IMG/VR virus record: IMGVR_UViG_3300017750_000167 | Span: 1-20,141 of that record | Direction: 5' to 3' (one strand) | Length of the DNA: 20,141 bases | From: a virus | Shown here: positions 1 to 6,694 of the stretch, in pieces | Layout: every line of letters begins with the position of its first letter | Position numbering within the stretch: the stretch's first letter is position 1 | The notes under the pieces: model-generated | What the model saw: the letters and a program-made list of their open reading frames with translations, nothing else | The model's database searches: none | Told to the model about the DNA's origin: nothing | Translations under genes and position numbers: made by a program

Positions 1-89
1 AATGTAGTATCACTACCGTCACCATTAAAGCGTTGTACAGCTTTAGTAGCTTGATAGGAACCGGGAACTTTCTGACCAATATACGGCAT
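1..89 (-). CDS. Tail-associated protein, N-terminus only (cut by window edge)
   Basis: Reading leftward from an ATG at 89, the frame is open to the window edge and gives 29 complete codons starting MPYIGQKVPGSYQATKAV and continuing with QRFNGDGSDTT. A good ribosome binding site, AAGGA, lies seven bases before the ATG, and the upstream gene stops at 100, leaving a short gap typical of this operon. The opening resembles, from memory, the N-terminal virion-attachment part of marine phage tail fibres or spikes, where a short FNGDGS-TTF-like strand precedes a beta domain. The position after the tail fibre and a beta-rich virion protein supports a tail role. The gene is very likely real; the function is tentative because most of the protein lies outside the window. 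Confidence 0.7.
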   Translation of the reverse strand, partial: MPYIGQKVPGSYQATKAVQRFNGDGSDTT

Positions 90-99
90 GTTCTATTCC

Positions 100-432
100 T
101 TATGCGCTAATAGTATCAACTACAGATACCCAAACATCTGCGCTACTTGCGGTATCGCTTTTCACATTGAGTATATCGCCAGATTGCATTACAACCTTTG
201 CACCGCCATCTAGTACCTGTAAGGCTGAACCTACAGGAATAGGTGCATCTTTAATGATGTAGTAATCATCAGTAGCACCTGCACCAGTGATGTACACATC
301 CATTAAGATTTGGGTGGTTGTAACATTCGCAATATTGATACCAATAAGCGCATCGTCGGAGTTAGCGGTTCGTAAAGCGACTTCGCCTGTACCAACATTT
401 CTTGCAATGTCTCTTTCAAAATCTTGTGCCAT
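100..432 (-). CDS. Small beta-rich virion protein, paralogue of the one at 4203-4562
   Basis: This 110-residue protein is rich in Val, Ile, Thr and Ala, has no membrane segment, and looks like a single beta-sandwich domain. Its core pattern (an I-x-N-x-T strand, then D-V-Y, an A-P-I-P-V-G-S turn, a G-G-x-x-V strand, then Q-S-G-D-I-L-x-V and a T-A-x-x-A-D-V end) lines up with the protein at 4203-4562, so the two look like distant paralogues. The start has a good binding site (GAGG five bases before the ATG) and a promoter-like sequence directly upstream at 449-477. It sits between the tail fibre and another tail gene, which suggests a tail or collar component. The function is not established from sequence. 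Confidence 0.85.
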   Translation of the reverse strand: MAQDFERDIARNVGTGEVALRTANSDDALIGINIANVTTTQILMDVYITGAGATDDYYIIKDAPIPVGSALQVLDGGAKVVMQSGDILNVKSDTASSADVWVSVVDTISA

Positions 433-442
433 TATTACCTCT

Positions 443-457
443 CTGTATAGTATACAG
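443..457. promoter_or_regulatory. Perfect palindrome over the promoter -10 box (operator candidate)
   Basis: The 15 bases CTGTATAGTATACAG form a perfect 7-1-7 inverted repeat centred on base 450. It covers the -10 hexamer of the promoter at 449-477 and the predicted start of transcription, where a repressor or activator would act. The palindrome is seen directly. Its use as an operator is inference. Part of it is unavoidable given a TATA-type -10 box, but the outer CTG/CAG arms are not. Confidence 0.4.
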
Positions 458-477
458 TTTTTAAATTATTTCGTCAA
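449..477 (-). promoter_or_regulatory. Sigma-70-type promoter before the 110-residue virion protein gene
   Basis: On the minus strand TTGACG (472-477) and TATACT (449-454) are separated by exactly 17 bases of A/T-rich sequence. Each box matches five of six consensus positions. Transcription would start near 442, giving an unusually short leader of about ten bases that still contains the GAGG binding site of the gene starting at 432. It lies in the only gap between the tail fibre gene and the next gene. Confidence 0.6.
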
Positions 478-480
478 CTG

Positions 481-2022
481 CTAAAGCGCAATCGCCATCG
501 CCACTGCGAAGCCAGCAGTTGCACCAGCGGCTGGTAGGTTAGTTAGTTGGGAGCCATCTACTGCTGGTAGTCTGGCAGAACCATCAAGCTGTACTGCGTT
601 GTTAGCAGAAGTACCTGCTGTTAATAGTGCGGCACTTCCTAACCCTAGTGTGCTGCGTTGTGCGGTAGCGTCTGCATCGTCAAGTAGTGCTTTACCAGCA
701 GCAGTGAGGTCGTACGTAGCCGCAGACCCTGAACCAGTGAACTGGATACCCTTATCTGCTGCAGAAGTCAGTCCGGCAAGGGCTGCTAGTTCCGCATCAT
801 ACGCTTGTACGTCGCTACCGATAGCCAAACCGAGTGTGGTACGTTGTGCAGAAGCATCTGCGTCATCAAGCAGAGCCTTACCAGCGGCAGTAAGGTCATA
901 TGTTGCCGCAGACCCTGAACCAGTAAATTGAATGCCCTTGTCAGCAGCAGATGTCAAACCTGCTATTGCTTGTAACTCCGCATCTAAACGAGCGTTGTCT
1001 ATCGTGCCTGTAAGTTGTGTGGCTGCTATTGACTTGTTTGTCAATGTTTGGCTGCCGTCCAGAGTAGCTACAGTAGCGTCAATAGTAATCTCATCAGCAT
1101 TTGCTGTGATACCTGTACCGCCAACTACATTAAGTGTAACATCACCTGTTGTACCACCGCCTGTCATACCTGCACCAGCCACTACAGATGTAATATCACC
1201 TGTTGGTATTGCTGCTACACTACTGTCTACATATGCTTTAATTGACTGCTGTGTTGCTAACTGTGTATTACTATCTGAAGCCATATTGTCTTCATCAAGT
1301 ACAGCAGTACCACTAACCGCTGTATTCAGTATAGGAGAAGTAAGTGTTTTGTTGGTTAGTGTCTGCGAACCTGTGAGGGTAGCTACTGTGCTATCAATAG
1401 CAAAAGTAACAGCATTGCCTGAACCAGAAGTATCAATACCAGTCCCACCTGTAAACGTAAGACTCTCACTGTCAAGGTCGATATTAAGCGCACCACCGCT
1501 GTCTGCCTCGAAGTCGAGGTCTTGGGCGGTAACTGTCGTATCCACATACGCTTTAATAGATTGTTGCGTAGCCAATGCCGTAGCACTGTTAGATGCCATA
1601 TTATCTTCATCAAGAATATCCGTCACGGTTGTGGTCGGCATACTGATGCTGTCTACGTATGCAACACCGTCTATGTATAAGTCTTTAAACTCTTTACCTG
1701 ATGCACCTAAGTCGATGTCATCATCTGTAGTGGGCTCAATCACACCGTCCTTGACTACAAACTGCTCTGTGCTAGTGCCGCTTACATCAATATTAAATTC
1801 TACTTGATTATTAGTATCGTCAACAACAACCTTGTTTTTAGGAGTAGCTACTCCGGGGTCACCAATCAAACCAATGACAGGACCCTCGGCGGCTGTACCG
1901 TCGTGCTTGTGACCAGAAGTATTGTTAAACGACGCGAGAACTTGGTCGAACTCGTCGTTACTGTGTGCTGCGGTAATAACGTCGCCATCAGTAAATGTGG
2001 ACTGTCGTGTATAACCTGCCAT
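481..2022 (-). CDS. Tail fibre protein with duplicated repeat modules
   Basis: This 513-residue, Ala/Thr/Gly/Asp-rich protein has the composition and repetition of a trimeric tail fibre. Residues 1-55 contain an N-terminal block with S-G-H-K-H-D-G-T, a motif I associate with the virion-attachment domain of podovirus fibres. Residues 137-226 and 242-331 are two copies of a module about 105 residues apart, each with LDEDNMAS, an [11 protein letters not shown] helix and SQTLTNK. Residues 354-415 and 416-477 are two copies of a 62-residue module whose first 37 residues are identical. A degenerate third copy leads into an Ala-rich hydrophobic C-terminus. There is no enzyme motif, so the protein is a structural or receptor-binding fibre. 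A strong binding site (GGAAGGAG) precedes the ATG. It follows the nozzle gene, as expected for a fibre attached to the tail hub. Confidence 0.85.
   Translation of the reverse strand: MAGYTRQSTFTDGDVITAAHSNDEFDQVLASFNNTSGHKHDGTAAEGPVIGLIGDPGVATPKNKVVVDDTNNQVEFNIDVSGTSTEQFVVKDGVIEPTTDDDIDLGASGKEFKDLYIDGVAYVDSISMPTTTVTDILDEDNMASNSATALATQQSIKAYVDTTVTAQDLDFEADSGGALNIDLDSESLTFTGGTGIDTSGSGNAVTFAIDSTVATLTGSQTLTNKTLTSPILNTAVSGTAVLDEDNMASDSNTQLATQQSIKAYVDSSVAAIPTGDITSVVAGAGMTGGGTTGDVTLNVVGGTGITANADEITIDATVATLDGSQTLTNKSIAATQLTGTIDNARLDAELQAIAGLTSAADKGIQFTGSGSAATYDLTAAGKALLDDADASAQRTTLGLAIGSDVQAYDAELAALAGLTSAADKGIQFTGSGSAATYDLTAAGKALLDDADATAQRSTLGLGSAALLTAGTSANNAVQLDGSARLPAVDGSQLTNLPAAGATAGFAVAMAIAL
592..963 (-). 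repeat. Two 186-base in-frame repeats in the tail fibre gene
   Basis: Bases 592-777 and 778-963 encode successive 62-residue units. The first 37 residues of each unit (encoded at 667-777 and 853-963) are identical. Over about 100 compared bases within that core I count about 20 differences, all silent. The duplication is therefore not recent, and the protein sequence has been held constant by selection or by protein-level constraint. Confidence 0.85.
1030..1614 (-). repeat. Two diverged in-frame modules in the tail fibre gene, about 315 bases apart
   Basis: Bases 1345-1614 (residues 137-226) and 1030-1299 (residues 242-331) encode related modules of about 90 residues whose landmarks ([29 protein letters not shown]) recur about 105 residues apart. 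The helices and the TLTNK motif are conserved while the glycine-rich middles differ in length, as expected for repeating fibre shaft units. Confidence 0.75.
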
Positions 2023-2025
2023 GTG

Positions 2026-3537
2026 TTATCTCCTTCCACCCGGAGTAAATTCCAGTTGGTATCCTTTGATTGATATTGGTGCGGCACCTGCCGCGTCGTC
2101 TAATCTTACTGCTACCGTAAATCCGCCGCCTTCAACGCTCTGCCTAACCAGCGGAGTTCCAGAAGAACCGTACACGGCTGTCCCGTACAATGATGATGTA
2201 TTTCCGTAGATAGCAACAGCAGCACCCGCGTTTAAGCTATACTGTGCGGGTTGCGGAGTTTCACTCGAATTAAAATCGTAGCGAATACGAAAATTAGAAT
2301 CAACAGCACCTTCGTTATCGTAATTCCAAATAATACGCTGCATCATTTTTCTAATGCCAGCATCGCCCATAGTAAAGTCAGGGCCTCTATATATACCGCT
2401 TATGTTTGTGCCGTCGAAAGTAGAGCCTACTTCTTGCTTGTAGATGTACCCGTCGTAACCACCGTGCAGCACAGTCTCGGTACCACTTATAAAACCAGCC
2501 GTACAACAGGTAGGGCGTATGCCTCGTACATCTGCGTATTCCCAGCCTAACCCTCCTTGAACACCCGCTTTAATAACGCCGATTAATCCGGGAGAAGATA
2601 TTTGTGCGCCACTGTCATCTGGAAAAAACAAACGATACTGAGACTTACCACGAATAACAACACTAGATATCCTGTCTGTGTCTACGTTGTCTAGCCGAGG
2701 CTGAATCTGTTTAGACACAGTACCTAACTCCACGTCGCCAATCTTCTCAGTACCAGCAATCGTACGTAAACCGTCAGGAGCAAGGTAGATTAAATCACCC
2801 GCTATCTCCTGTACACTAAAACCATCAACACACCCAATATTACGAGTCACTGGTTGTAGTTGAAAGTCTGTTACAGAAGAACCTGCAACAAAGAATATCT
2901 CGTCTTCACAAAATATAAACAGGCGGTCACGAAAGACCTTTAACCTTTTAACAGCACTGTCTACCCTTATAGAGCCAGCACCAATAGACGGACTAAAATT
3001 TGTTTCATCAAAGGGTGCTGTAAAAATAATTTCTTGGGGGTTACTGGACATACCACCAAAGAATACGTGGTTCTTAAACACAGCAACGAACTCTGGGTCA
3101 GCAGGTGCGCCCGTTGCGCTAATGTCAGTTACGCTGCTGTTGTCGTAAACAGACGCATTGTTTGCGCCATCACACCAAATAATTTTTTCTGTGTTATTAA
3201 AATTAAATACAGCGAAGTCGTAGCGTCCTGCACTGGTTCGTCCCGTGTCAATACTTGTCCAACCGCTTCCTGTTCCTTTATATACCGCTGTTCCTTTAGA
3301 AGCTATAACTTGATTTTTGTATATCTGTACACCAAGAATAGTACCAGAGGACCCGCCTACTTGAGCAGTATCATACTTTGCGTACCCATTGATGCGGCGG
3401 TATCCACCGTTGATGTCTGGTTCAAAGTTTTGCAGTTGTAGAGCAGCACCCGGCGGAATAGAAAACGTATCCTTATCCAAAATAAGGCCACCACCCAAAC
3501 GAACAACAAACGGGTCAAGAAGCGAGGTGTCTGCCAT
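2026..3537 (-). CDS. Tail nozzle / packaged-DNA stabilisation protein (P22 gp10-like)
   Basis: This 503-residue, almost entirely beta-strand protein contains repeated short blades with aromatic and Gly turns: Y-K-N-Q-V-I-A-S-K-G near residue 75, F-K-N-H-V-F-F-G-G near 155, V-F-R-D-R-L-F-I-F near 203 and L-I-Y-L-A-P-D-G-L near 250. Such a pattern is typical of the beta-propeller nozzle or DNA-stabilisation proteins of podoviruses (P22 gp10, T7 gp12, SU10 nozzle), which plug the tail channel below the adaptor. It begins one base inside the adaptor stop codon (TAATG at 3537), so the two are translationally coupled, matching the adaptor-then-nozzle order in those phages. The fold assignment is by pattern and gene order. 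The start M-A-D-T-S-L-L-D-P-F fits the family opening. Confidence 0.75.
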   Translation of the reverse strand: MADTSLLDPFVVRLGGGLILDKDTFSIPPGAALQLQNFEPDINGGYRRINGYAKYDTAQVGGSSGTILGVQIYKNQVIASKGTAVYKGTGSGWTSIDTGRTSAGRYDFAVFNFNNTEKIIWCDGANNASVYDNSSVTDISATGAPADPEFVAVFKNHVFFGGMSSNPQEIIFTAPFDETNFSPSIGAGSIRVDSAVKRLKVFRDRLFIFCEDEIFFVAGSSVTDFQLQPVTRNIGCVDGFSVQEIAGDLIYLAPDGLRTIAGTEKIGDVELGTVSKQIQPRLDNVDTDRISSVVIRGKSQYRLFFPDDSGAQISSPGLIGVIKAGVQGGLGWEYADVRGIRPTCCTAGFISGTETVLHGGYDGYIYKQEVGSTFDGTNISGIYRGPDFTMGDAGIRKMMQRIIWNYDNEGAVDSNFRIRYDFNSSETPQPAQYSLNAGAAVAIYGNTSSLYGTAVYGSSGTPLVRQSVEGGGFTVAVRLDDAAGAAPISIKGYQLEFTPGGRR

Positions 3538-4199
3538 TAAACTGCTCTCATGTAATCTTTCTTGTTGATGATTTCAATTCTCATACGCTGAAGACCTTCC
3601 TGATAATCCCGAAGGGCAAGCTGAGAGAACTGCACGTCTGAACGAAGCATGTGAGCGTAATACCTTGCTCGGTTTACAATCACATCATGAAAGCGTTCAG
3701 GAATAGCAGGGGTGTCTGTGTTAGCAGCCATATCGCTGTTTGTTTTGTAGTAAAAGTAGCGAACAGTATAGGTGGCAACGTCAGGAACAGGAGACAAGCC
3801 AATCTTGTGGTCAGGAGTCTCGTACACATACTGAGACAACCCTCTAGCATCGCCAGTAGGGTTGGTATCTGTCTCGTTAAACTTTTGTATGTACTCTTCG
3901 TACGAAATATACTTCAGTGTACGCTCTGCTGTACTTGCAGATTCTTGTATGGTAAAACTGTCATAGTCTATTGTTTTTGCGTCCGACTCCCTAGCATACT
4001 CGCCTGTGCCTGCTCCCGTAGTAATAGTAGCAGCAGAAACGGTGAAGGGCCACTCTATCTCGGAGTTGATAATGTCACGCTGTGACTTGTTAATAAAATC
4101 CTTAATAGATGTCTGGATACCACGAGTGGACGCAACACTGGTTATTTCAACTTCGTTTATTTCTCGCAGTACAGCATTGATTAGTTCAAGATATGTCAT
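3537..4199 (-). CDS. Head-tail adaptor protein (SU10 adaptor / T7 gp11-like)
   Basis: This 220-residue protein begins MTYLELINAVLREINE, a helical opening I recognise from the podovirus adaptor or tail tubular A group. It continues with helices around D-F-I-N-K-S-Q-R-D-I (residues 33-42), a beta middle, and a C-terminal helix bundle with PERFHDVIVNRARYYAHMLR and D-Y-Q-E-G-L-Q-R-M-R. Adaptors of this type form a twelve-fold ring under the portal and receive the nozzle. The binding site AGG stands six bases before the ATG. The stop overlaps the nozzle start by one base. Family membership is from recalled motifs, and the size agrees with the family range of about 190-230 residues. Confidence 0.78.
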   Translation of the reverse strand: MTYLELINAVLREINEVEITSVASTRGIQTSIKDFINKSQRDIINSEIEWPFTVSAATITTGAGTGEYARESDAKTIDYDSFTIQESASTAERTLKYISYEEYIQKFNETDTNPTGDARGLSQYVYETPDHKIGLSPVPDVATYTVRYFYYKTNSDMAANTDTPAIPERFHDVIVNRARYYAHMLRSDVQFSQLALRDYQEGLQRMRIEIINKKDYMRAV

Positions 4200-4202
4200 A
4201 GT

Positions 4203-4562
4203 CTACCTGTGTGGTTCGTAAAATTCTTCGCAAGCAACAATCACTACAATTTTATCAGCCGTGGCTGCTGTAACTTTAAGGATGTCACCTGCATGTAAAA
4301 ACAAGGGGCGTTCTACACTAAATATGGATTCGTATGAGCCACCGGATATGGCGTGTGCTGTCAGTATAGTATGCTCCGTAGCATCATCAGCGTGGTACAA
4401 AAACAAATCTATAGTGATATTACCTGTGTGATTGTTAGTAATCATTAAGTTTTCAAGATGTGATGAAAAATTAACAGGTACAGTGTACACACTGGTTTTG
4501 TTTGTGGAGTTTAAGTCAACAATCTCAGTGGTAAATTTAGACCCGTTAGCTGTAATGGGCAT
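4203..4562 (-). CDS. Beta-rich virion protein, paralogue of the one at 100-432
   Basis: This 119-residue protein has alternating hydrophobic strands and no helix-rich or membrane region. Residues 35-112 can be laid against the protein at 100-432: N-x-x-T followed by a D-L-F-L strand, an S-G-G-S turn, an L-F-L-H-A-G-D-I-L-K-V strand and a T-A-A-T-A-D-K end. It is immediately upstream of the adaptor gene and begins inside the stop of the preceding gene (TAATG at 4562), so it belongs to the tail or neck block. A minor capsid, neck or fibre-attachment role is plausible. I know of no characterised function. Confidence 0.8.
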   Translation of the reverse strand: MPITANGSKFTTEIVDLNSTNKTSVYTVPVNFSSHLENLMITNNHTGNITIDLFLYHADDATEHTILTAHAISGGSYESIFSVERPLFLHAGDILKVTAATADKIVVIVACEEFYEPHR

Positions 4563-4822
4563 TAGCTAGTCTTCCTATACGTGCGAGTCTTCTTTGCGAT
4601 TTTCTTCGGTTGCTTTGCGACCTGCTTCCCGCGTTTCGTAGCCTTTCGTTTCGCACGAGTCGTTGCCGCATACTCAGCGGGGGTGAGTGCTTTAATTGCT
4701 TTTTCAGGAAGGTAGCGTTCGCCTGTGGCTTTGGAGCCTTGAGTAGAAGGTTTTCCACTCTTGGTTCTCCACTTCTGCTTAGTCCACGCTTTCAAAGAGC
4801 GTTGGCTCTTCTTCAAGGCCAT
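4562..4822 (-). CDS. Small very basic protein of unknown function (W-rich N-terminus)
   Basis: This 86-residue protein is loaded with Lys and Arg and has few acidic residues. Residues 10-32 contain two Trp residues (K-A-W-T-K-Q-K-W-R-T-K-S-G-K-P-S), followed by R-Y-L-P-E-K-A-I-K-A-L-T-P-A-E-Y and a Lys-rich tail. The pattern of a K-W-x-x-x-x-W box, then R-Y-L-P and a basic tail, resembles short proteins seen in marine phages, but I know of no function. A strong binding site (AGGAG, six bases before the ATG) fixes the start at 4822 even though it overlaps the preceding gene by 44 bases. The charge suggests nucleic acid binding, by inference only. The stop overlaps the next start (TAATG). Confidence 0.8.
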   Translation of the reverse strand: MALKKSQRSLKAWTKQKWRTKSGKPSTQGSKATGERYLPEKAIKALTPAEYAATTRAKRKATKRGKQVAKQPKKIAKKTRTYRKTS

Positions 4823-5027
4823 ATAAGTCTCCTGCTAAGTACGACAGTACCCTTAGTTTTTCGACAGCTTCTGTGTATTTTTGAACCGCTGCATCCATAT
4901 CTTTAAGAAGACTCGGATGGTCACCTGTAAAATCAGAGCTTTTGTAATGATTGTTGAACACAGTCTTTGCATCCAGCATCTCCAAGTTGTATCGGTGAGT
5001 TAATGCTTCTACAGCCAGCTTCTGCAT
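4779..5027 (-). CDS. Small helical protein of unknown function
   Basis: This 82-residue protein is mostly helical with an acidic C-terminus. It opens M-Q-K-L-A-V-E-A-L-T-H-R-Y and has a D-H-P-S-L-L-K-D-M-D segment followed by a helix of about 25 residues. It has the best-supported expression signals in the window: AGGAG five bases before the ATG and a near-perfect promoter (5048-5076) immediately upstream with a leader of about 14 bases. It is the first gene of the segment leading into the tail genes. I recall similar short proteins in marine phage genomes without function. Confidence 0.8.
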   Translation of the reverse strand: MQKLAVEALTHRYNLEMLDAKTVFNNHYKSSDFTGDHPSLLKDMDAAVQKYTEAVEKLRVLSYLAGDLYGLEEEPTLFESVD

Positions 5028-5047
5028 GAGAACTCCTAAATACTACC

Positions 5048-5076
5048 ATTATACAGTATGTGTAGGATTAAGTCAA
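5048..5076 (-). promoter_or_regulatory. Sigma-70-type promoter before the gene starting at 5027
   Basis: On the minus strand TTGACT (5071-5076) and a perfect TATAAT (5048-5053) are exactly 17 bases apart. The -35 box touches the stop codon of the preceding gene. The predicted start near 5041 leaves a leader of about 14 bases carrying AGGAG. Short arms ATACT and AGTAT flank the -10 box ten bases apart, a weak dyad. This is the closest match to consensus in the window. Confidence 0.72.
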
Positions 5077-5529
5077 TAGAACAGCTACTAAAGAGCCTAC
5101 CGTCACTAGAACTACAGCAATAAGTATAGCTACAGTTTTTAAGGTTTCCATCAACTCGTGTTGCTGTTTGGCTTTCTCTATTCGCTGTTTTCTAGCAGCT
5201 TCTTTAGCCTCTTGGATACGTCTAGCTCTTTCGTTGACGATACCTGCCCATGTGCCGTGACCAAACCGTAGGTCAATCATCTGGCTCATCTCATACATTT
5301 TTTCTTGAGCTAACCGTGCATCTATTGTTTCTTGAGCTACGGACTTAACGTTAAACTGGTCCATACCCGCTTTTTTGTTGCGAGACTTTTGGACTTGGCT
5401 TTCACCCTCAAACAGATTGTCTATATGCTGTGCAATCTCGCTTATGTCGTTTGCTGTACCAATAGCGGATTTGATGCCATCGACAGCACTCTTTACAAGT
5501 GCGATACCCGCTAATGTTTCTGCAATCAT
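5068..5529 (-). CDS. Membrane-anchored helical protein in the lysis/accessory block
   Basis: This 153-residue protein has a mildly hydrophobic N-terminal helix (residues 3-25), a long charged helical middle with many Arg, Lys, Glu and Gln residues (98-128), and a clear C-terminal membrane span (about 132-152) ending at the last residue. This tail-anchored layout places the bulk of the protein on one side of the inner membrane. It overlaps the preceding gene by four bases. A role in lysis control or as an ejected membrane protein is possible, but I recognise no characterised family. The central segment M-S-Q-M-I-D-L-R-F-G-H-G-T-W is distinctive and could serve as a search key. Confidence 0.82.
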   Translation of the reverse strand: MIAETLAGIALVKSAVDGIKSAIGTANDISEIAQHIDNLFEGESQVQKSRNKKAGMDQFNVKSVAQETIDARLAQEKMYEMSQMIDLRFGHGTWAGIVNERARRIQEAKEAARKQRIEKAKQQHELMETLKTVAILIAVVLVTVGSLVAVLLT

Positions 5530-5717
5530 TTGTATCCGCCACCTGCTTTTTTGTAGGCTACTGCAAGCATCTGAGCTTTACGTGCTGACCATTGACCGGG
5601 CTTACCGCCTTTGCTACCTGCTTTGATGCTATTGAATAGCCGCTTTCTCATGGTTGGCTTGGTATAGTTACCAGCCGCGTTTACTTTACTTTTGGTTTTC
5701 TTTTTAGCCGCTGGCAT
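5526..5717 (-). CDS. Small very basic protein with GQWSARKAQ motif
   Basis: This 63-residue protein is strongly basic. A Lys-rich N-terminus is followed by N-Y-T-K-P-x-M-R-K-R-L-F and then G-G-K-P-G-Q-W-S-A-R-K-A-Q-M-L-A, ending in a Gly-rich G-G-G-Y-K. The GQWSARKAQ block is a motif I recall from a widespread family of unknown function in phages and some large viruses. The gene overlaps the lysozyme end by 14 bases and the next gene by four, so it is embedded in the lysis operon. Binding to DNA or RNA is plausible from the charge but unproven. Confidence 0.82.
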   Translation of the reverse strand: MPAAKKKTKSKVNAAGNYTKPTMRKRLFNSIKAGSKGGKPGQWSARKAQMLAVAYKKAGGGYK

Positions 5718-6198
5718 TGAGTTCTCCTGTTCTCATAGCCTCCGATAGACGAATAGCTCTGTTACCTACCTGTTTTGCCCAGCGAGAATCAAGCATCTCG
5801 ACACAAGCCTTGACGTAATCACCACACTCGATACCCGCCCACATGTTCTTAAACTTACAAAGACGCGGTACTCCCATGTTAAAGGCCATGTCAAGTACCA
5901 CACGAATACGAACATCATCAAGGCGTTCAATGCAAGGGTGAGCATTAAGTAGTTCTTTCTCTACAATGTCTATATCGTTGGACAAAAGGAAACGAGCATT
6001 AGCTTCTGTAATACCCGTGTCGTATATTTCGTTTTTAAGAAGGCTCATAAAGGCTAGTTCGCCGTCTGTGATGCCTCTGTCTTCTAGGTTTCGCCCAACA
6101 CCAATTGTGTCTATACCAAGGTGGTCTTGATAGACCTTTAGTTTAAGGCCTTCATGCAGGATTAGTTGGTCAATTAACTTACCACGATTGTAATTCAT
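5704..6198 (-). CDS. Endolysin, T4-type lysozyme (glycoside hydrolase family 24)
   Basis: This 164-residue protein matches the T4 lysozyme family in size and catalytic spacing. Glu16 (in LILHEG), Asp25 (in V-Y-Q-D) and Thr31 (in G-I-D-T-I-G-V-G) reproduce the family E-x8-D-x5-T arrangement, with the typical G-x-G-R-N-L following. Residues 97-110 (R-V-V-L-D-M-A-F-N-M-G) fit the conserved helix of the C-terminal lobe. It would cut the N-acetylmuramic acid to N-acetylglucosamine bond of peptidoglycan at the end of infection. There is no signal peptide, so it should depend on a holin for export, and membrane proteins encoded just upstream could serve. It overlaps the upstream membrane coiled-coil gene by four bases. 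Confidence 0.93.
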   Translation of the reverse strand: MNYNRGKLIDQLILHEGLKLKVYQDHLGIDTIGVGRNLEDRGITDGELAFMSLLKNEIYDTGITEANARFLLSNDIDIVEKELLNAHPCIERLDDVRIRVVLDMAFNMGVPRLCKFKNMWAGIECGDYVKACVEMLDSRWAKQVGNRAIRLSEAMRTGELNASG

Positions 6199-6488
6199 CG
6201 GTTACTCTCTATCATTAACTTTAACTTGGCTAACTCAATCTCAAGGTGATGAACCCTAGCAACTGTATTTTGCACAGACTGAGGCGGCTCAAAATCATCT
6301 ATCCAATTATCGTTTTCCTCGACTTCTTCCATCGTAAGTTCTAGGTTGTGTTCTAAAAAACTAATACGCTCAGTTAAGCCAAAGTAAACCCACACACTAA
6401 CAGCAGTAAACGCAATCATACTGATGAGATTGCGGAGAGGGATAGTTATCTCGCTTGCTTCGTTTAGCTTTGTAGCTGCTTGTTTCAC
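6195..6488 (-). CDS. Single-pass membrane coiled-coil protein, spanin-like candidate
   Basis: This 97-residue protein has a short cytoplasmic N-terminus, one membrane helix (about residues 18-38) and a hydrophilic helical remainder with coiled-coil character at 40-60 and 75-95. That topology is that of an inner-membrane spanin subunit (Rz-like), and the gene lies directly before the lysozyme with four-base overlaps on both sides. No separate outer-membrane lipoprotein partner with a lipobox is visible, either inside this gene or nearby. The spanin role is inference from topology and position. A general membrane anchor protein is the alternative. Confidence 0.85.
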   Translation of the reverse strand: MKQAATKLNEASEITIPLRNLISMIAFTAVSVWVYFGLTERISFLEHNLELTMEEVEENDNWIDDFEPPQSVQNTVARVHHLEIELAKLKLMIESNR

Positions 6489-6694
6489 TGGTTATCACCC
6501 TTGTGTTCGTGACCCATCCAAATACCAAATACGCCAGTCATAACGCCCATCACTACAGATACAAAAGCTGACTGTGCGCCTGTTGGGTCGGGTAAAGCCA
6601 TGAACCACTCAGCGCAACGCCAAGACATGATTGTACTGGCTAGCATCATAAAACGTGGTAGTATCTTCCACTTGAGAAAGGTTTCGACACTCAT
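6485..6694 (-). CDS. Small two-span membrane protein, second holin candidate
   Basis: The likely product is 69 residues starting M-S-V-E-T-F-L-K-W-K. It has two hydrophobic segments (about 12-33 and 41-60) separated by P-D-P-T-G, and a charged C-terminus. The frame is open further upstream, but the extra 27 residues only shadow the end of the preceding gene. The start at 6694 forms a TGATG stop-start overlap and has a GGAAAGAAG purine stretch before it. Size, topology and place beside lysozyme suit a holin, antiholin or lysis accessory protein. This is inference, with no diagnostic motif. Confidence 0.78.
   Translation of the reverse strand: MSVETFLKWKILPRFMMLASTIMSWRCAEWFMALPDPTGAQSAFVSVVMGVMTGVFGIWMGHEHKGDNQ

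Noticed and set aside
599-931. Plus-strand open frame with internal repeats
   Set aside because: Its repeats are the antisense image of the duplicated fibre modules, so it is not an independent gene.
932-1807. Long open frame (291 codons) on the plus strand
   Set aside because: It is antisense to the tail fibre gene, whose repetitive Ala/Thr/Ser codon use leaves the opposite strand free of stops. Its product is a Ser/Val/Pro-rich mirror of the repeats, and there is no promoter.
4546-4758. Minus-strand frame of 70 codons overlapping the basic protein gene
   Set aside because: It is fully contained across the well-supported gene at 4562-4822 in another frame, with low-complexity Arg/Asn content and no good start signal.
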